Source: Caldilineaceae bacterium | GTDB lineage: Bacteria > Chloroflexota > Anaerolineae > Caldilineales > Caldilineaceae | Direction: 5' to 3' | Assembly: GCA_026645575.1 (NCBI GenBank) | Contig: JAPKMW010000175.1 | Location: 1-12,784 of the forward strand | Length of the DNA: 12,784 nt | Shown here: piece after piece, positions 1 through 6,947 of the stretch | Position numbering within the stretch: the stretch's first letter is position 1 | Layout of the letters: the number at the start of each line of letters is the position of its first letter | Position numbers and translations under genes: made by a program | The notes under the pieces: model-generated | Databases searched by the model: none | Told to the model about the DNA's origin: nothing | Seen by the model: only the letters and a program-made list of their open reading frames with translations

Positions 1-85
1 CTTTCTCCCAAGGGGCTAGTGCGGCTCCTCGCTGCTGTTTGTTATTAACTTGGAAATGTACAAAGTCGAACTAAGGAGCGTACTG

Positions 86-376
86 ATGACAAAACCAGCC
101 GCACGTTTAGGCGATACAACGGTCCACGGCGGCGCCATTGTGATGGGCTGCCCGACCGTTCTTATTGGCGGCCAACCCGCGGCGCGCGTCGGCGATATGC
201 ACACCTGCCCCCTGGTCACCGGGGTTGTCCCCCATGTGGGGGGGCCGATTGCGCTTGGCAGCTTTACAGTCTTGATCGGCGGGATGCCGGCAGCGCGCGT
301 CGGCGATCTGGTTACCTGCACTGGCCCGCCCGATACGATTGCCATGGGCTGCACCACGGTCTTGATCGGTGGTTAG
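86..376 (+). CDS. PAAR-domain spike-tip protein
   Basis: This 96-residue protein is almost entirely PAAR domain. PAAR proteins form the sharpened, usually zinc-binding cone that caps the central spike of contractile injection systems and the type VI secretion system. The unit TVLIGG-x-PAARVGD occurs twice (about residues 61-74 and 24-37), the opening KPAARLGDT echoes it, and the protein ends on a third TVLIGG. Candidate metal ligands are H14, H39, C41, H50 and C78, with the conserved HVGGPI (50-55) and GPPD (80-83) stretches. I chose the ATG at 86 because AAGGAG sits at 73-78. An in-frame ATG at 50 would add 12 residues that do not look like PAAR sequence. No toxin extension follows, so this is a bare tip rather than an effector-carrying one. 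It heads the visible baseplate block, matching the role of Afp10-type proteins. Family assignment is very secure. Confidence 0.95.
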   Translation: MTKPAARLGDTTVHGGAIVMGCPTVLIGGQPAARVGDMHTCPLVTGVVPHVGGPIALGSFTVLIGGMPAARVGDLVTCTGPPDTIAMGCTTVLIGG

Positions 377-396
377 GAGGAAGCAACACCTGGCAG

Positions 397-429
397 CGCT
401 TACCGCCGGTCCGTGACCGGCGGTAAGCG
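397..429 (+). promoter_or_regulatory. Perfect 14-bp hairpin between PAAR and gp25-like genes
   Basis: The arms 397-410 and 416-429 are exact reverse complements (core CTTACCGCCGGT) around a 5-base loop CCGTG. The stem is GC-rich and lies 21 bases after the PAAR stop and 47 bases before the next start. The downstream bases GCTGGGTTTCG lack a proper T-tract, so it is not a standard intrinsic terminator. An attenuator, an RNA processing or stabilising hairpin that sets the PAAR to baseplate ratio, or a protein-binding site are all possible. The structure is seen; the role is inferred. Confidence 0.6.
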
Positions 430-476
430 GCTGGGTTTCGTAGAATGGAAAGACTTTAACTCTGGAGGCGACAAGC

Positions 477-875
477 GTGAACAGAGACTTTTTAGGATCG
501 GGGTGGGCGTATCCGGTCGAGCGCCAGGAGCAAACCGGCGCCATCCGCCGCTCCAGCCATGAGCAGAGCATTGCCGAGGCCATTGATATGATTCTCAACA
601 CAGCGCCCGGTGAACGGTTGATGCGGCCCGATTTTGGTTGCCGCATCCACGATCTGGTCTTTGCCCAAAATAATATCGGCACTGCCGGGTTGGCCCAGTT
701 TTATGTCAAGGAAGCCTTAATCCGCTGGGAACCCCGCATTGATCTTGATGCCGTTGAAGTCGAAGCCGACCCAACCGATCCCGCGCAACTGTTGATCACA
801 GTCCGCTATCGGGTGCGGAAGACAGACAGCCAATTCAATCGGGTCTACCCATTCTATCTGAGTCGGGAAGGGTGA
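477..875 (+). CDS. gp25/GPW-like baseplate wedge protein
   Basis: This 132-residue protein is a compact member of the phage T4 gp25 / P2 gpW lysozyme-fold baseplate family (Afp9-like in eCIS, TssE-like in T6SS). It is a wedge component at the sheath-baseplate junction. Family marks run in order: an N-terminal GSGWAYPV (about 8-15), the helix HEQSIAEAIDMILNT (28-42), the signature PGERLMRPDFGC (44-55), ALIRWEPRIDL (79-89) containing the hallmark EPR, and a C-terminal YPFYLSREG. Length is normal for the family. The start is GTG at 477, supported by GGAGG at 464-468; no better ATG precedes the conserved N-terminus. The stop is separated by one base from the ATG of the giant baseplate gene, so the two are surely co-transcribed and probably translationally coupled. 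Assignment is secure. Confidence 0.94.
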   Translation: MNRDFLGSGWAYPVERQEQTGAIRRSSHEQSIAEAIDMILNTAPGERLMRPDFGCRIHDLVFAQNNIGTAGLAQFYVKEALIRWEPRIDLDAVEVEADPTDPAQLLITVRYRVRKTDSQFNRVYPFYLSREG

Positions 876-876
876 G

Positions 877-3800
877 ATGGTACAACATCCAATCTGGCTA
901 GCCAAACCGGATAAACCCACTGAAGGACAAAACGCCGAAGATATTGCCGCCGCCATTCGCCGGCAATGGTCGTCCACCCAACAGGACGACAGCCTGCGCG
1001 AGGCGCTGCTCCAAATTTATGCCCGTAGCGCCGAGTTGTTGACTGAACGAATCAACCGGCTGCCGGAAAACTATTACCGCGCTTTTCTCAACGAAGCCGG
1101 CGTTGATCTCCTCCCGCCCAAGCCAGCGCGCGCCGAAGTGACCTTTAGCCTGCCGGCTGACGGCCCGCCCTATGTGATCGTGCCGGCGCAGACTCAGGTT
1201 GCGACCCAGCAGAGCGAAAGCCGGGCGGAGATCATCTTTGAAACCTTGGAAGATCTGGTGGTCACGCCCAACCGGTTGGTCAAATGTGTCACCTTTGATG
1301 CGCATAGCTATACCGCGGTGACGGCGCCAACAACGGAAACTGCGAATAAAACAGCCGTCTTCGGCGTCGATGCTGCCCAACCAAGCCACTTGCATTTCAC
1401 AGCAGACGGCTGTTTTACCGCTGCCGGCGCTGATAATCATGAACAAGGCCAACCAGGCGTCGCACACAGCCGATCCTTTGTGTCACTCTTTACCGGGACA
1501 AGCGCGCGCGAGCGCATCCTTTTTCTGGGTGACAAACACTTCTCCTATAGAGAAAACAGCGACAGTACAAACGGCGACAATACAACGGTGGCCGGCGGCC
1601 CTGCCGAGGAACGCCCCATCACCGATTTTGAACGTCAACAGACGCGCTTCGAAGTCAGGGTTGAGGTGGTTACGCCTATTGCCTTCACGCTTCACGGTAA
1701 TCTCATCACCGAGCTTGCCATCAGTGAAGTTTCTGAACCCCTGCGACAGGAATTTCAACGCCATAACCACGGGTTGACCCCAACGGCCAGAATCGAGGGC
1801 GATAACAGTGATTGGTGCATCGTTGACGGCAACAAGCGCTATCTCATCCGCAAAACAGAACAAACGCTTGCCGTCACGCTCCTCAACACGTGGCAACTGA
1901 CCTGGTATTATTGGGATACGGCGCTAGATCTGCCGGCGTGGGCGCCCCTTGCTTCCGATCAGGTGGAAGACTATACTCATGCCTTACAGCGCGCTGGCGT
2001 GATTCGCTTCACCAGGCTGCCGGCGCTAACCAAAACCAAGGTGGGAGATGTTGAAAACTATTGGCTGGCCTGCCAATTAACCGGCAGCCACGAGGAGGAT
2101 TCCCTCCCCACCATTAAGCGCATCGAAATTGCGCGCATCCTTGCGGTTGAGAAGGCGCCGGCCATTCCCATTGATGACGCGTTGGCTGCGACCCAAGGCG
2201 GAACCATCTTTACCTCCCTGTTGCCGGCAGCGAGTGACGCCCCCGCTTTTCTGCCCTTTGGCCCCCTGCCCCAACGTCTGGATGCCTTTTATCTACGCGC
2301 CGATCACGCCTTCCAACAGGCCGGTGCAGAAGTAGAACTGATATTCCGACTGGAGAGCGCCCCCGCCCGTCTGCGTGAACTGATCGGCAGCAGCTATGAG
2401 GACAAACTGGCAGCAGCACTGCCGCAAATTACATGGGAATATTACAGTGCGAGCGGCTGGCAGCCCATCAAACAGGTCGTGCCGAAGCTGATTTGGGGTG
2501 ATCTGCCTCACAAAGGGTGGGGAATCACCCAAATCACCCATGCCCCGGACGACCAGCAGGATCTTGACACAACGCACGGCTTTTTAGAATTAGAAGATAC
2601 ACATGGCATTTTAGAATTAAAAGACAAGCATACCATTAGGCTTACCCTTGGTCACGAAGCGCCGGTGCGGTTGACCCTCAATGAACAGACTGGATATTGG
2701 CTGCGCGCCCGGATCGTTGAAGGTGCTTTTGGCCTGCCGGGGGAGTTACGCCGCTTCCTCTTCTGGGCAGCGGGATGGACGCCGCCGGTTACCTTTGCGC
2801 CACTGATCCAAGATCTCACCTTGAAGAGCAGATTACCGCAGAAAGCGACCTTTGTTCCGGTAGAGCAGTGCTTCAGCCGCATCGACCAATGTTGGGGCGC
2901 CAATGTCGAACAAAGTGGGCACAAGAGCTGGCGCGCCCAATCTATCTCGGCTCAAGAGTGGCAAAAGGGTACGGTGACAGCATGGCGGCCTTTTACCGCG
3001 CGTGACGAAGGCCCGGCGCTCTATCTCGGCTTTCAACGCGCCTTTCCTGCCGGACAATGGTTGCGGCTGCTGTTTGATGTCAACGAAGAGGACGAAACCA
3101 TGACCGAAGCAGGCGCACTACAATGGCAATTCTGGAATGGTGCGCAGCAGGTCTGGCAGCCGCTTCAACCGATGATGGATGATACAAAAGGGTTGACGCA
3201 CCGCAACTATCTAGGCTTTTACGCCCCTGCCGATCATGGTTCCACCATTGAATTTGGGCAAGAGGCATATTGGCTACGGGCTATCCCCCTGACCGATCAA
3301 CGGCCACAGGTTGGCGTATTGGGCCATCGTCTGCTCCAGGAGTGGCGACGGGTGGAAGCAGTGGGGAACACGGCCACCGTTTCCTTGCCCAAACAACCGC
3401 GCGTGCTTACGTACAAGATGTCCAATATGGGTAAGCCGGAAACGGCGCGCGCGAACCAAACGATCTTACTTTGGCAAAAAACGGCAAGTGCGTCGGATAA
3501 ATCAGCAATCGTCCATATTGATGCGTCCTCATCGAAACCCGCCGACGGCACGGCAAATTATATTGTTCGTTACCATTTGCGGCGCGCTCGGCCCAAGCGC
3601 ACACAGCCCAAGTTAACACCAGTGCGTCAATTATACGGCATTCGGCTCAACACGGTCGCGGTTATCAATAAACAGACCATCAACGAAGAGGTGGTCGGGC
3701 AGAGCAACGGTCAGGCAAATCAGCGGTTTACCCTTATGCGTCAGCCGGTGCTGGATCAGGTCAGCAACGGCAACCGCTATGAACGCTTTCAACAAGACCC

Positions 3801-5499
3801 TAAGACCACGCCCTATGAAATCGTGATTGACGTGGAAGAGTTCAATCTGTCGGGCGGCGCCCCGGCAACCGCTGGGCGGGCCGGCGAGCGACTTTTTGCC
3901 GGTGAAGCACAGTGGCATGAATGGCAGCGGATCAACCATTTTGCCGAGGCTACGCAAACAAGCCGGGTCTATCATCTGGATGCGATTCAAGGCGTGATCA
4001 CCTTTGGCGATGGGAGGCAGGGGGTAATCCCCTTGGCCAGCAGTAAGATTCGCGCCCGTCAATACTGCATCCACGCCGGCAGTGACGGCAATGTCGGCGT
4101 AGGACAGATTACGGTGCTGCGCAACCCAACGGGCGAGCTGGCAAAGATTGAAGGTGTCACCAACCATGAAGCTGCCAGTGGCGGACGCGCGACGGAAACC
4201 GTAGAGAGCGCAATGGAGCGGGGGCCACGCGCTATCAAAAATCAAGGGCGGGCCGTTTCCGCCGCAGACTTGGCCTGGTTGGCGCGCCATTCAGGAGCCG
4301 ATCTGGTCAACGCCTACCCGATGCCTGTGTGCGATCAGCGCGGGCGACCGTTGGCTGGTCATGCCAGTCTTGTGATCCTGCCCCGTCAACTGGAAGCGCC
4401 GACGCCCATGGCCACGGCGGCGCAGCGGCGCACGGTAAAAGCCTATCTGGCGCAATACCTGCAAGCCAATCTGCAAGAAACCGATGCCCTGACGATCCGC
4501 AACCCAGCTTACGTGATGGTCGATGTCACAGTCTGGCTTGCCCCTAAAAAACCGGAACAGGCGGAACAGTTGCAACGCACGGTCACTGATTTGCTGGATA
4601 ATTTTTTGCATCCGATTAAAGGCGGCCCTCAAAGACATGCACTGAGGCACGCCCAAGGGCGCACCCAATACGAACAGGGGTGGTCTTTCGGGCGCGATCT
4701 CTTTGTCTCCCAGCTCTATGCCCAACTGGAGAGTTTGTCCATCGTCGATTATGTCAACCGTATCACCATACGCGGTTCCATGTTGCAATATCAACTGGAG
4801 CTTAGTGCGCCCCTTCCCCAATTGCCGCAAGCGAAAGTGCTGCCGACCGCCATCGTAATCCCCGCCGGCGCCCAAGTCAGCACCCTGGATGAACGGAAGA
4901 AATTGATCTTGAGCGAGTCTTTCCCTTTAGGGGATTTGCTGCTCGAAGCGGGATCGACCGTGGAGATCCCCGTCCATGGCTTTAATCGTGGCGATGATCT
5001 CCATCTCTGGCGTGAGGGCGATCCGTTCCCTGTTCAAGCACGCATTGTCAAGCTTTGCGCTGACAATGGGGCAGTTGCCAACGGTTTTACAGGGCGCTTC
5101 AAACTCAGCTTGCAGGTAGACCGGAATGCCAAAGAGGCAAATGCGAAGCTGGAAAAGTGGGCTATAGACGAATCCAAGTCAAACATTTGGGTCGAATCGT
5201 GCGATGGTCGGTTGCGGTTGCCGCTTACATCACCAACGGATGCTGCTCAGTTGATCATGGTAACCAAACCATCTGCCATGAATGAAAGAGTAGGCGCCCC
5301 ATTCTTTTATTCGTGTATAGTCGAGGGGTTGAAACAAAGCGAACTTGTCAGCCTTTTTATTGGTCATCGCCGGCTTGACCTGCTCTGGCCTGTCGAATCT
5401 ATTGCCACGGTGCAAGACCGGGTTTATATTCCTGATGGTTATCTGGTTGCTTCAGGGCAACATCAAATCAACCTGACATTGGCAAAGGGACGCTTATGA
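877..5499 (+). CDS. Giant baseplate-J-type assembly protein (1540 aa, Afp11-like)
   Basis: This is a multidomain baseplate protein of the 'putative baseplate assembly protein' type with a gp6/gpJ-like core. The N-terminus (about 44-125) has the family pattern: a helix with RINRLPENYYRAFLNEAGV, then PARAEVTFSLP and a VPAQTQVAT strand followed by IIFET. Two central beta-rich regions (about 490-650 and 700-810) carry W-E-Y / W-Q-F and YWLRA motifs. The J-type core (about 1030-1290) includes FGDGRQG, SDGNVGVG, the marker GGRATETVESAMERGPRAI near 1102, RAVSAADLAWLA, and a C-terminal GWSFGRDLF (1268-1276). A further 250 residues of unrecognised beta-rich sequence follow, including VIPAGAQVST near 1328, which resembles the N-terminal VPAQTQVAT. 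The protein is long for the class. Oddities are a 9-residue tandem duplication at 566-583, a 16-residue insertion at 1252-1267, and an inverted repeat in codons 157-181. The end overlaps the next gene by 4 bases. Confidence 0.92.
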   Translation: MVQHPIWLAKPDKPTEGQNAEDIAAAIRRQWSSTQQDDSLREALLQIYARSAELLTERINRLPENYYRAFLNEAGVDLLPPKPARAEVTFSLPADGPPYVIVPAQTQVATQQSESRAEIIFETLEDLVVTPNRLVKCVTFDAHSYTAVTAPTTETANKTAVFGVDAAQPSHLHFTADGCFTAAGADNHEQGQPGVAHSRSFVSLFTGTSARERILFLGDKHFSYRENSDSTNGDNTTVAGGPAEERPITDFERQQTRFEVRVEVVTPIAFTLHGNLITELAISEVSEPLRQEFQRHNHGLTPTARIEGDNSDWCIVDGNKRYLIRKTEQTLAVTLLNTWQLTWYYWDTALDLPAWAPLASDQVEDYTHALQRAGVIRFTRLPALTKTKVGDVENYWLACQLTGSHEEDSLPTIKRIEIARILAVEKAPAIPIDDALAATQGGTIFTSLLPAASDAPAFLPFGPLPQRLDAFYLRADHAFQQAGAEVELIFRLESAPARLRELIGSSYEDKLAAALPQITWEYYSASGWQPIKQVVPKLIWGDLPHKGWGITQITHAPDDQQDLDTTHGFLELEDTHGILELKDKHTIRLTLGHEAPVRLTLNEQTGYWLRARIVEGAFGLPGELRRFLFWAAGWTPPVTFAPLIQDLTLKSRLPQKATFVPVEQCFSRIDQCWGANVEQSGHKSWRAQSISAQEWQKGTVTAWRPFTARDEGPALYLGFQRAFPAGQWLRLLFDVNEEDETMTEAGALQWQFWNGAQQVWQPLQPMMDDTKGLTHRNYLGFYAPADHGSTIEFGQEAYWLRAIPLTDQRPQVGVLGHRLLQEWRRVEAVGNTATVSLPKQPRVLTYKMSNMGKPETARANQTILLWQKTASASDKSAIVHIDASSSKPADGTANYIVRYHLRRARPKRTQPKLTPVRQLYGIRLNTVAVINKQTINEEVVGQSNGQANQRFTLMRQPVLDQVSNGNRYERFQQDPKTTPYEIVIDVEEFNLSGGAPATAGRAGERLFAGEAQWHEWQRINHFAEATQTSRVYHLDAIQGVITFGDGRQGVIPLASSKIRARQYCIHAGSDGNVGVGQITVLRNPTGELAKIEGVTNHEAASGGRATETVESAMERGPRAIKNQGRAVSAADLAWLARHSGADLVNAYPMPVCDQRGRPLAGHASLVILPRQLEAPTPMATAAQRRTVKAYLAQYLQANLQETDALTIRNPAYVMVDVTVWLAPKKPEQAEQLQRTVTDLLDNFLHPIKGGPQRHALRHAQGRTQYEQGWSFGRDLFVSQLYAQLESLSIVDYVNRITIRGSMLQYQLELSAPLPQLPQAKVLPTAIVIPAGAQVSTLDERKKLILSESFPLGDLLLEAGSTVEIPVHGFNRGDDLHLWREGDPFPVQARIVKLCADNGAVANGFTGRFKLSLQVDRNAKEANAKLEKWAIDESKSNIWVESCDGRLRLPLTSPTDAAQLIMVTKPSAMNERVGAPFFYSCIVEGLKQSELVSLFIGHRRLDLLWPVESIATVQDRVYIPDGYLVASGQHQINLTLAKGRL
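1347..1417. repeat. 14-bp perfect inverted repeat inside the baseplate gene
   Basis: TAAAACAGCCGTCT at 1347-1360 is exactly matched by its reverse complement AGACGGCTGTTTTA at 1404-1417, with a 43-base spacer. It lies wholly inside the coding sequence, in a poorly conserved stretch (codons about 157-181) that includes AQPSHLHFTADG. A perfect 14-base match this close is unlikely by chance in a window of this size. It could be an mRNA hairpin, a cruciform, or the ends of a small palindromic insertion that kept the reading frame. Confidence 0.6.
2572..2625 (+). repeat. 27-bp in-frame tandem duplication
   Basis: Two diverged 27-base units (2572-2598 and 2599-2625) encode THGFLELED then THGILELKD, residues 566-583 of the giant baseplate protein. 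They use TTA leucine codons and are AT-richer than the surrounding sequence. The reading frame is kept. It probably arose by slippage or unequal exchange and sits in a surface-like linker of a beta-rich region. Confidence 0.75.
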
Positions 5500-6947
5500 C
5501 CATTCCTTTACTTCACCTTGACGACCGCCGCTTTGATGATCTAGTGCAGGAATTTCAGGCGTTGGTGCCGCGCTATGCGGAAGAGTGGACCAACCGCAAC
5601 GCCGCCGACCCTGGCGTAATGTTACTGGAGCTTTTCGCCTGGCTGACCGAAAGCCAAACCTATCGCATCAATCGCGTCCCCAGAGCGGTGACGCTGAGCT
5701 TTCTCCAATGGCTCCTGGCTGCCCAGGCGCAGACGAACAGCCCGGTCGACGCCAAGCAGATTGAAGAAGCGCGTCGCCAGGTCTATGAAGCCTACAGCCA
5801 CCCGAAACGCCTCATCACCAAGGAAGATTATGAAACGATTATTCGTGAAGAATTTGCGCATTCTGTGGCGCGCGTCGCTTGCTTCCCGGAGCGCGATTTT
5901 ACGGCAACCGATCCAACGCGCCCATGCCGTGGCCACATTAGCGTGATGCTGATCGCCAAGCTGGTTACAAAACCTTTTGCCCAACCCCAATTGAGGAACG
6001 ACCAAGCAGTGACGCACTTTGTCGTTAGCCCTGATGAGCAGGTGATCGCGCTGATTTCCGCCCCTACGGATGGGTCGGTTCACGCTGAAGGCTCACTGGT
6101 TTTGTCGAATACCAAACACGGCCACCAGATCTGGTCGCAGCGGTTGCCGACGGAAGCCATCGCGGTTGCATTTAGTTCCGACAACAAACGCCTGCTGGTG
6201 AAGGTAGCTGACGAGCGTCACCAATGGGTTGTTGAAGCTGGCGCCGCTGTCCCGCTGTATAGTCAGATGCGTCATGATGGGGTGTCCTGGCAAGCCATCA
6301 ATCCGGTTGTCGATCGCACATTCACTATTGAAGAAAGGTGCAGAAAAATCCGTGTATGGGGCAACGCGCAGTGTGATGAAATCGCCATCTTTGCCATCCC
6401 AACCCCTGAGCCAGATGACGCACGGTTTAAAAATGCGCTCTTTTCCGTCGACGGGCGCTATCTGCTCACAACCATTGTCAGCGCAACGGTACAGAAACAA
6501 GTGATTTGGCGGATTGATTTTGATGCCGTTGACACCTTTATCGCCAACCATCGTCAGGTCGGTTGCCGTCATCATCTCGTCGGGATGCGTTATCAGCCGC
6601 TGGCGATCATGGCGGAGATCGTGCTAGCAACTGGTGCGCCGGCGAAAAAACGGCAGGAAGAAATCCGTACGCGGCTGCACAACTTTTTTGACCCGCGTAC
6701 GGGTGGGCCGGATGGCGCCGGATGGCCCTTTGGTCGTCAGGTCACACCATCCGAAGTTCATCACATCATTCATAGCGTACCGGATGTAGAGTATGTGACG
6801 CGCTTGACATTGAATGAGGGGCCGCAGGATGTAGCAGTCGGTGAACATGAATTGGTCAACCTGCATCAGCTAGCGATCAATGTAAAGCAGCCACAAAAGG
6901 ACGGCACAGGCGAGCGCAGAGTAAACCAGCAGGGAAGGCGGGCATGA
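5496..6947 (+). CDS. Second baseplate protein with WD40-like insertion (483 aa)
   Basis: This protein is a second, smaller baseplate component of the eCIS type. The N-terminus (1-75) has the family pattern FDDLVQEFQALVPRYAEEWT followed by DPGVMLLELFAWLTESQTYRIN. Residues 101-160 (RLITKEDYETIIREEF ... GHISVMLIAK) and 343-440 resemble the C-terminal half of gp6/J-like proteins, with DTFIANHRQVG, the motif FFDPRTGGPDGAGWPFGRQV at 397-416, and VPDVEYVTRLTL. Between them, about 166-345, is a foreign-looking block with beta-propeller blade patterns: FVVSPDEQVIALIS, VAFSSDNKRLLVKVADERHQWVV, and FSVDGRYLLTT ending in VIWRID. The start overlaps the previous stop (ATGA), and AAAGGGA at 5483-5489 serves as ribosome binding site. 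The 3' end again overlaps the next start. The baseplate role is secure; the WD40 reading of the insertion is a pattern match only. Confidence 0.88.
   Translation: MTIPLLHLDDRRFDDLVQEFQALVPRYAEEWTNRNAADPGVMLLELFAWLTESQTYRINRVPRAVTLSFLQWLLAAQAQTNSPVDAKQIEEARRQVYEAYSHPKRLITKEDYETIIREEFAHSVARVACFPERDFTATDPTRPCRGHISVMLIAKLVTKPFAQPQLRNDQAVTHFVVSPDEQVIALISAPTDGSVHAEGSLVLSNTKHGHQIWSQRLPTEAIAVAFSSDNKRLLVKVADERHQWVVEAGAAVPLYSQMRHDGVSWQAINPVVDRTFTIEERCRKIRVWGNAQCDEIAIFAIPTPEPDDARFKNALFSVDGRYLLTTIVSATVQKQVIWRIDFDAVDTFIANHRQVGCRHHLVGMRYQPLAIMAEIVLATGAPAKKRQEEIRTRLHNFFDPRTGGPDGAGWPFGRQVTPSEVHHIIHSVPDVEYVTRLTLNEGPQDVAVGEHELVNLHQLAINVKQPQKDGTGERRVNQQGRRA

Noticed and set aside
1..74. Possible 3' end of an upstream gene, open to the stop at 46-48 in one frame and 72-74 in another
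   Set aside because: The short translated tails show no recognisable motif and neither frame is favoured, so no partial gene can be supported.
50..85. Upstream ATG at 50 as the PAAR gene start
   Set aside because: The extra 12 residues do not fit a PAAR N-terminus, and the clear AAGGAG at 73-78 points to the ATG at 86.
436..446. TAGAAT as a possible -10 box upstream of the gp25-like gene
   Set aside because: No matching -35 element lies at a suitable distance; that position falls within the hairpin arm.
16..682. Long antisense reading frames opposite the PAAR and gp25-like genes
   Set aside because: They mirror strongly conserved sense genes, have compositions typical of shadow frames, and lack family motifs or ribosome binding sites.
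3631..4875. Antisense reading frames of about 190-220 codons opposite the baseplate-J core
   Set aside because: The sense strand carries conserved baseplate motifs through this stretch; the antisense products are not recognisable.
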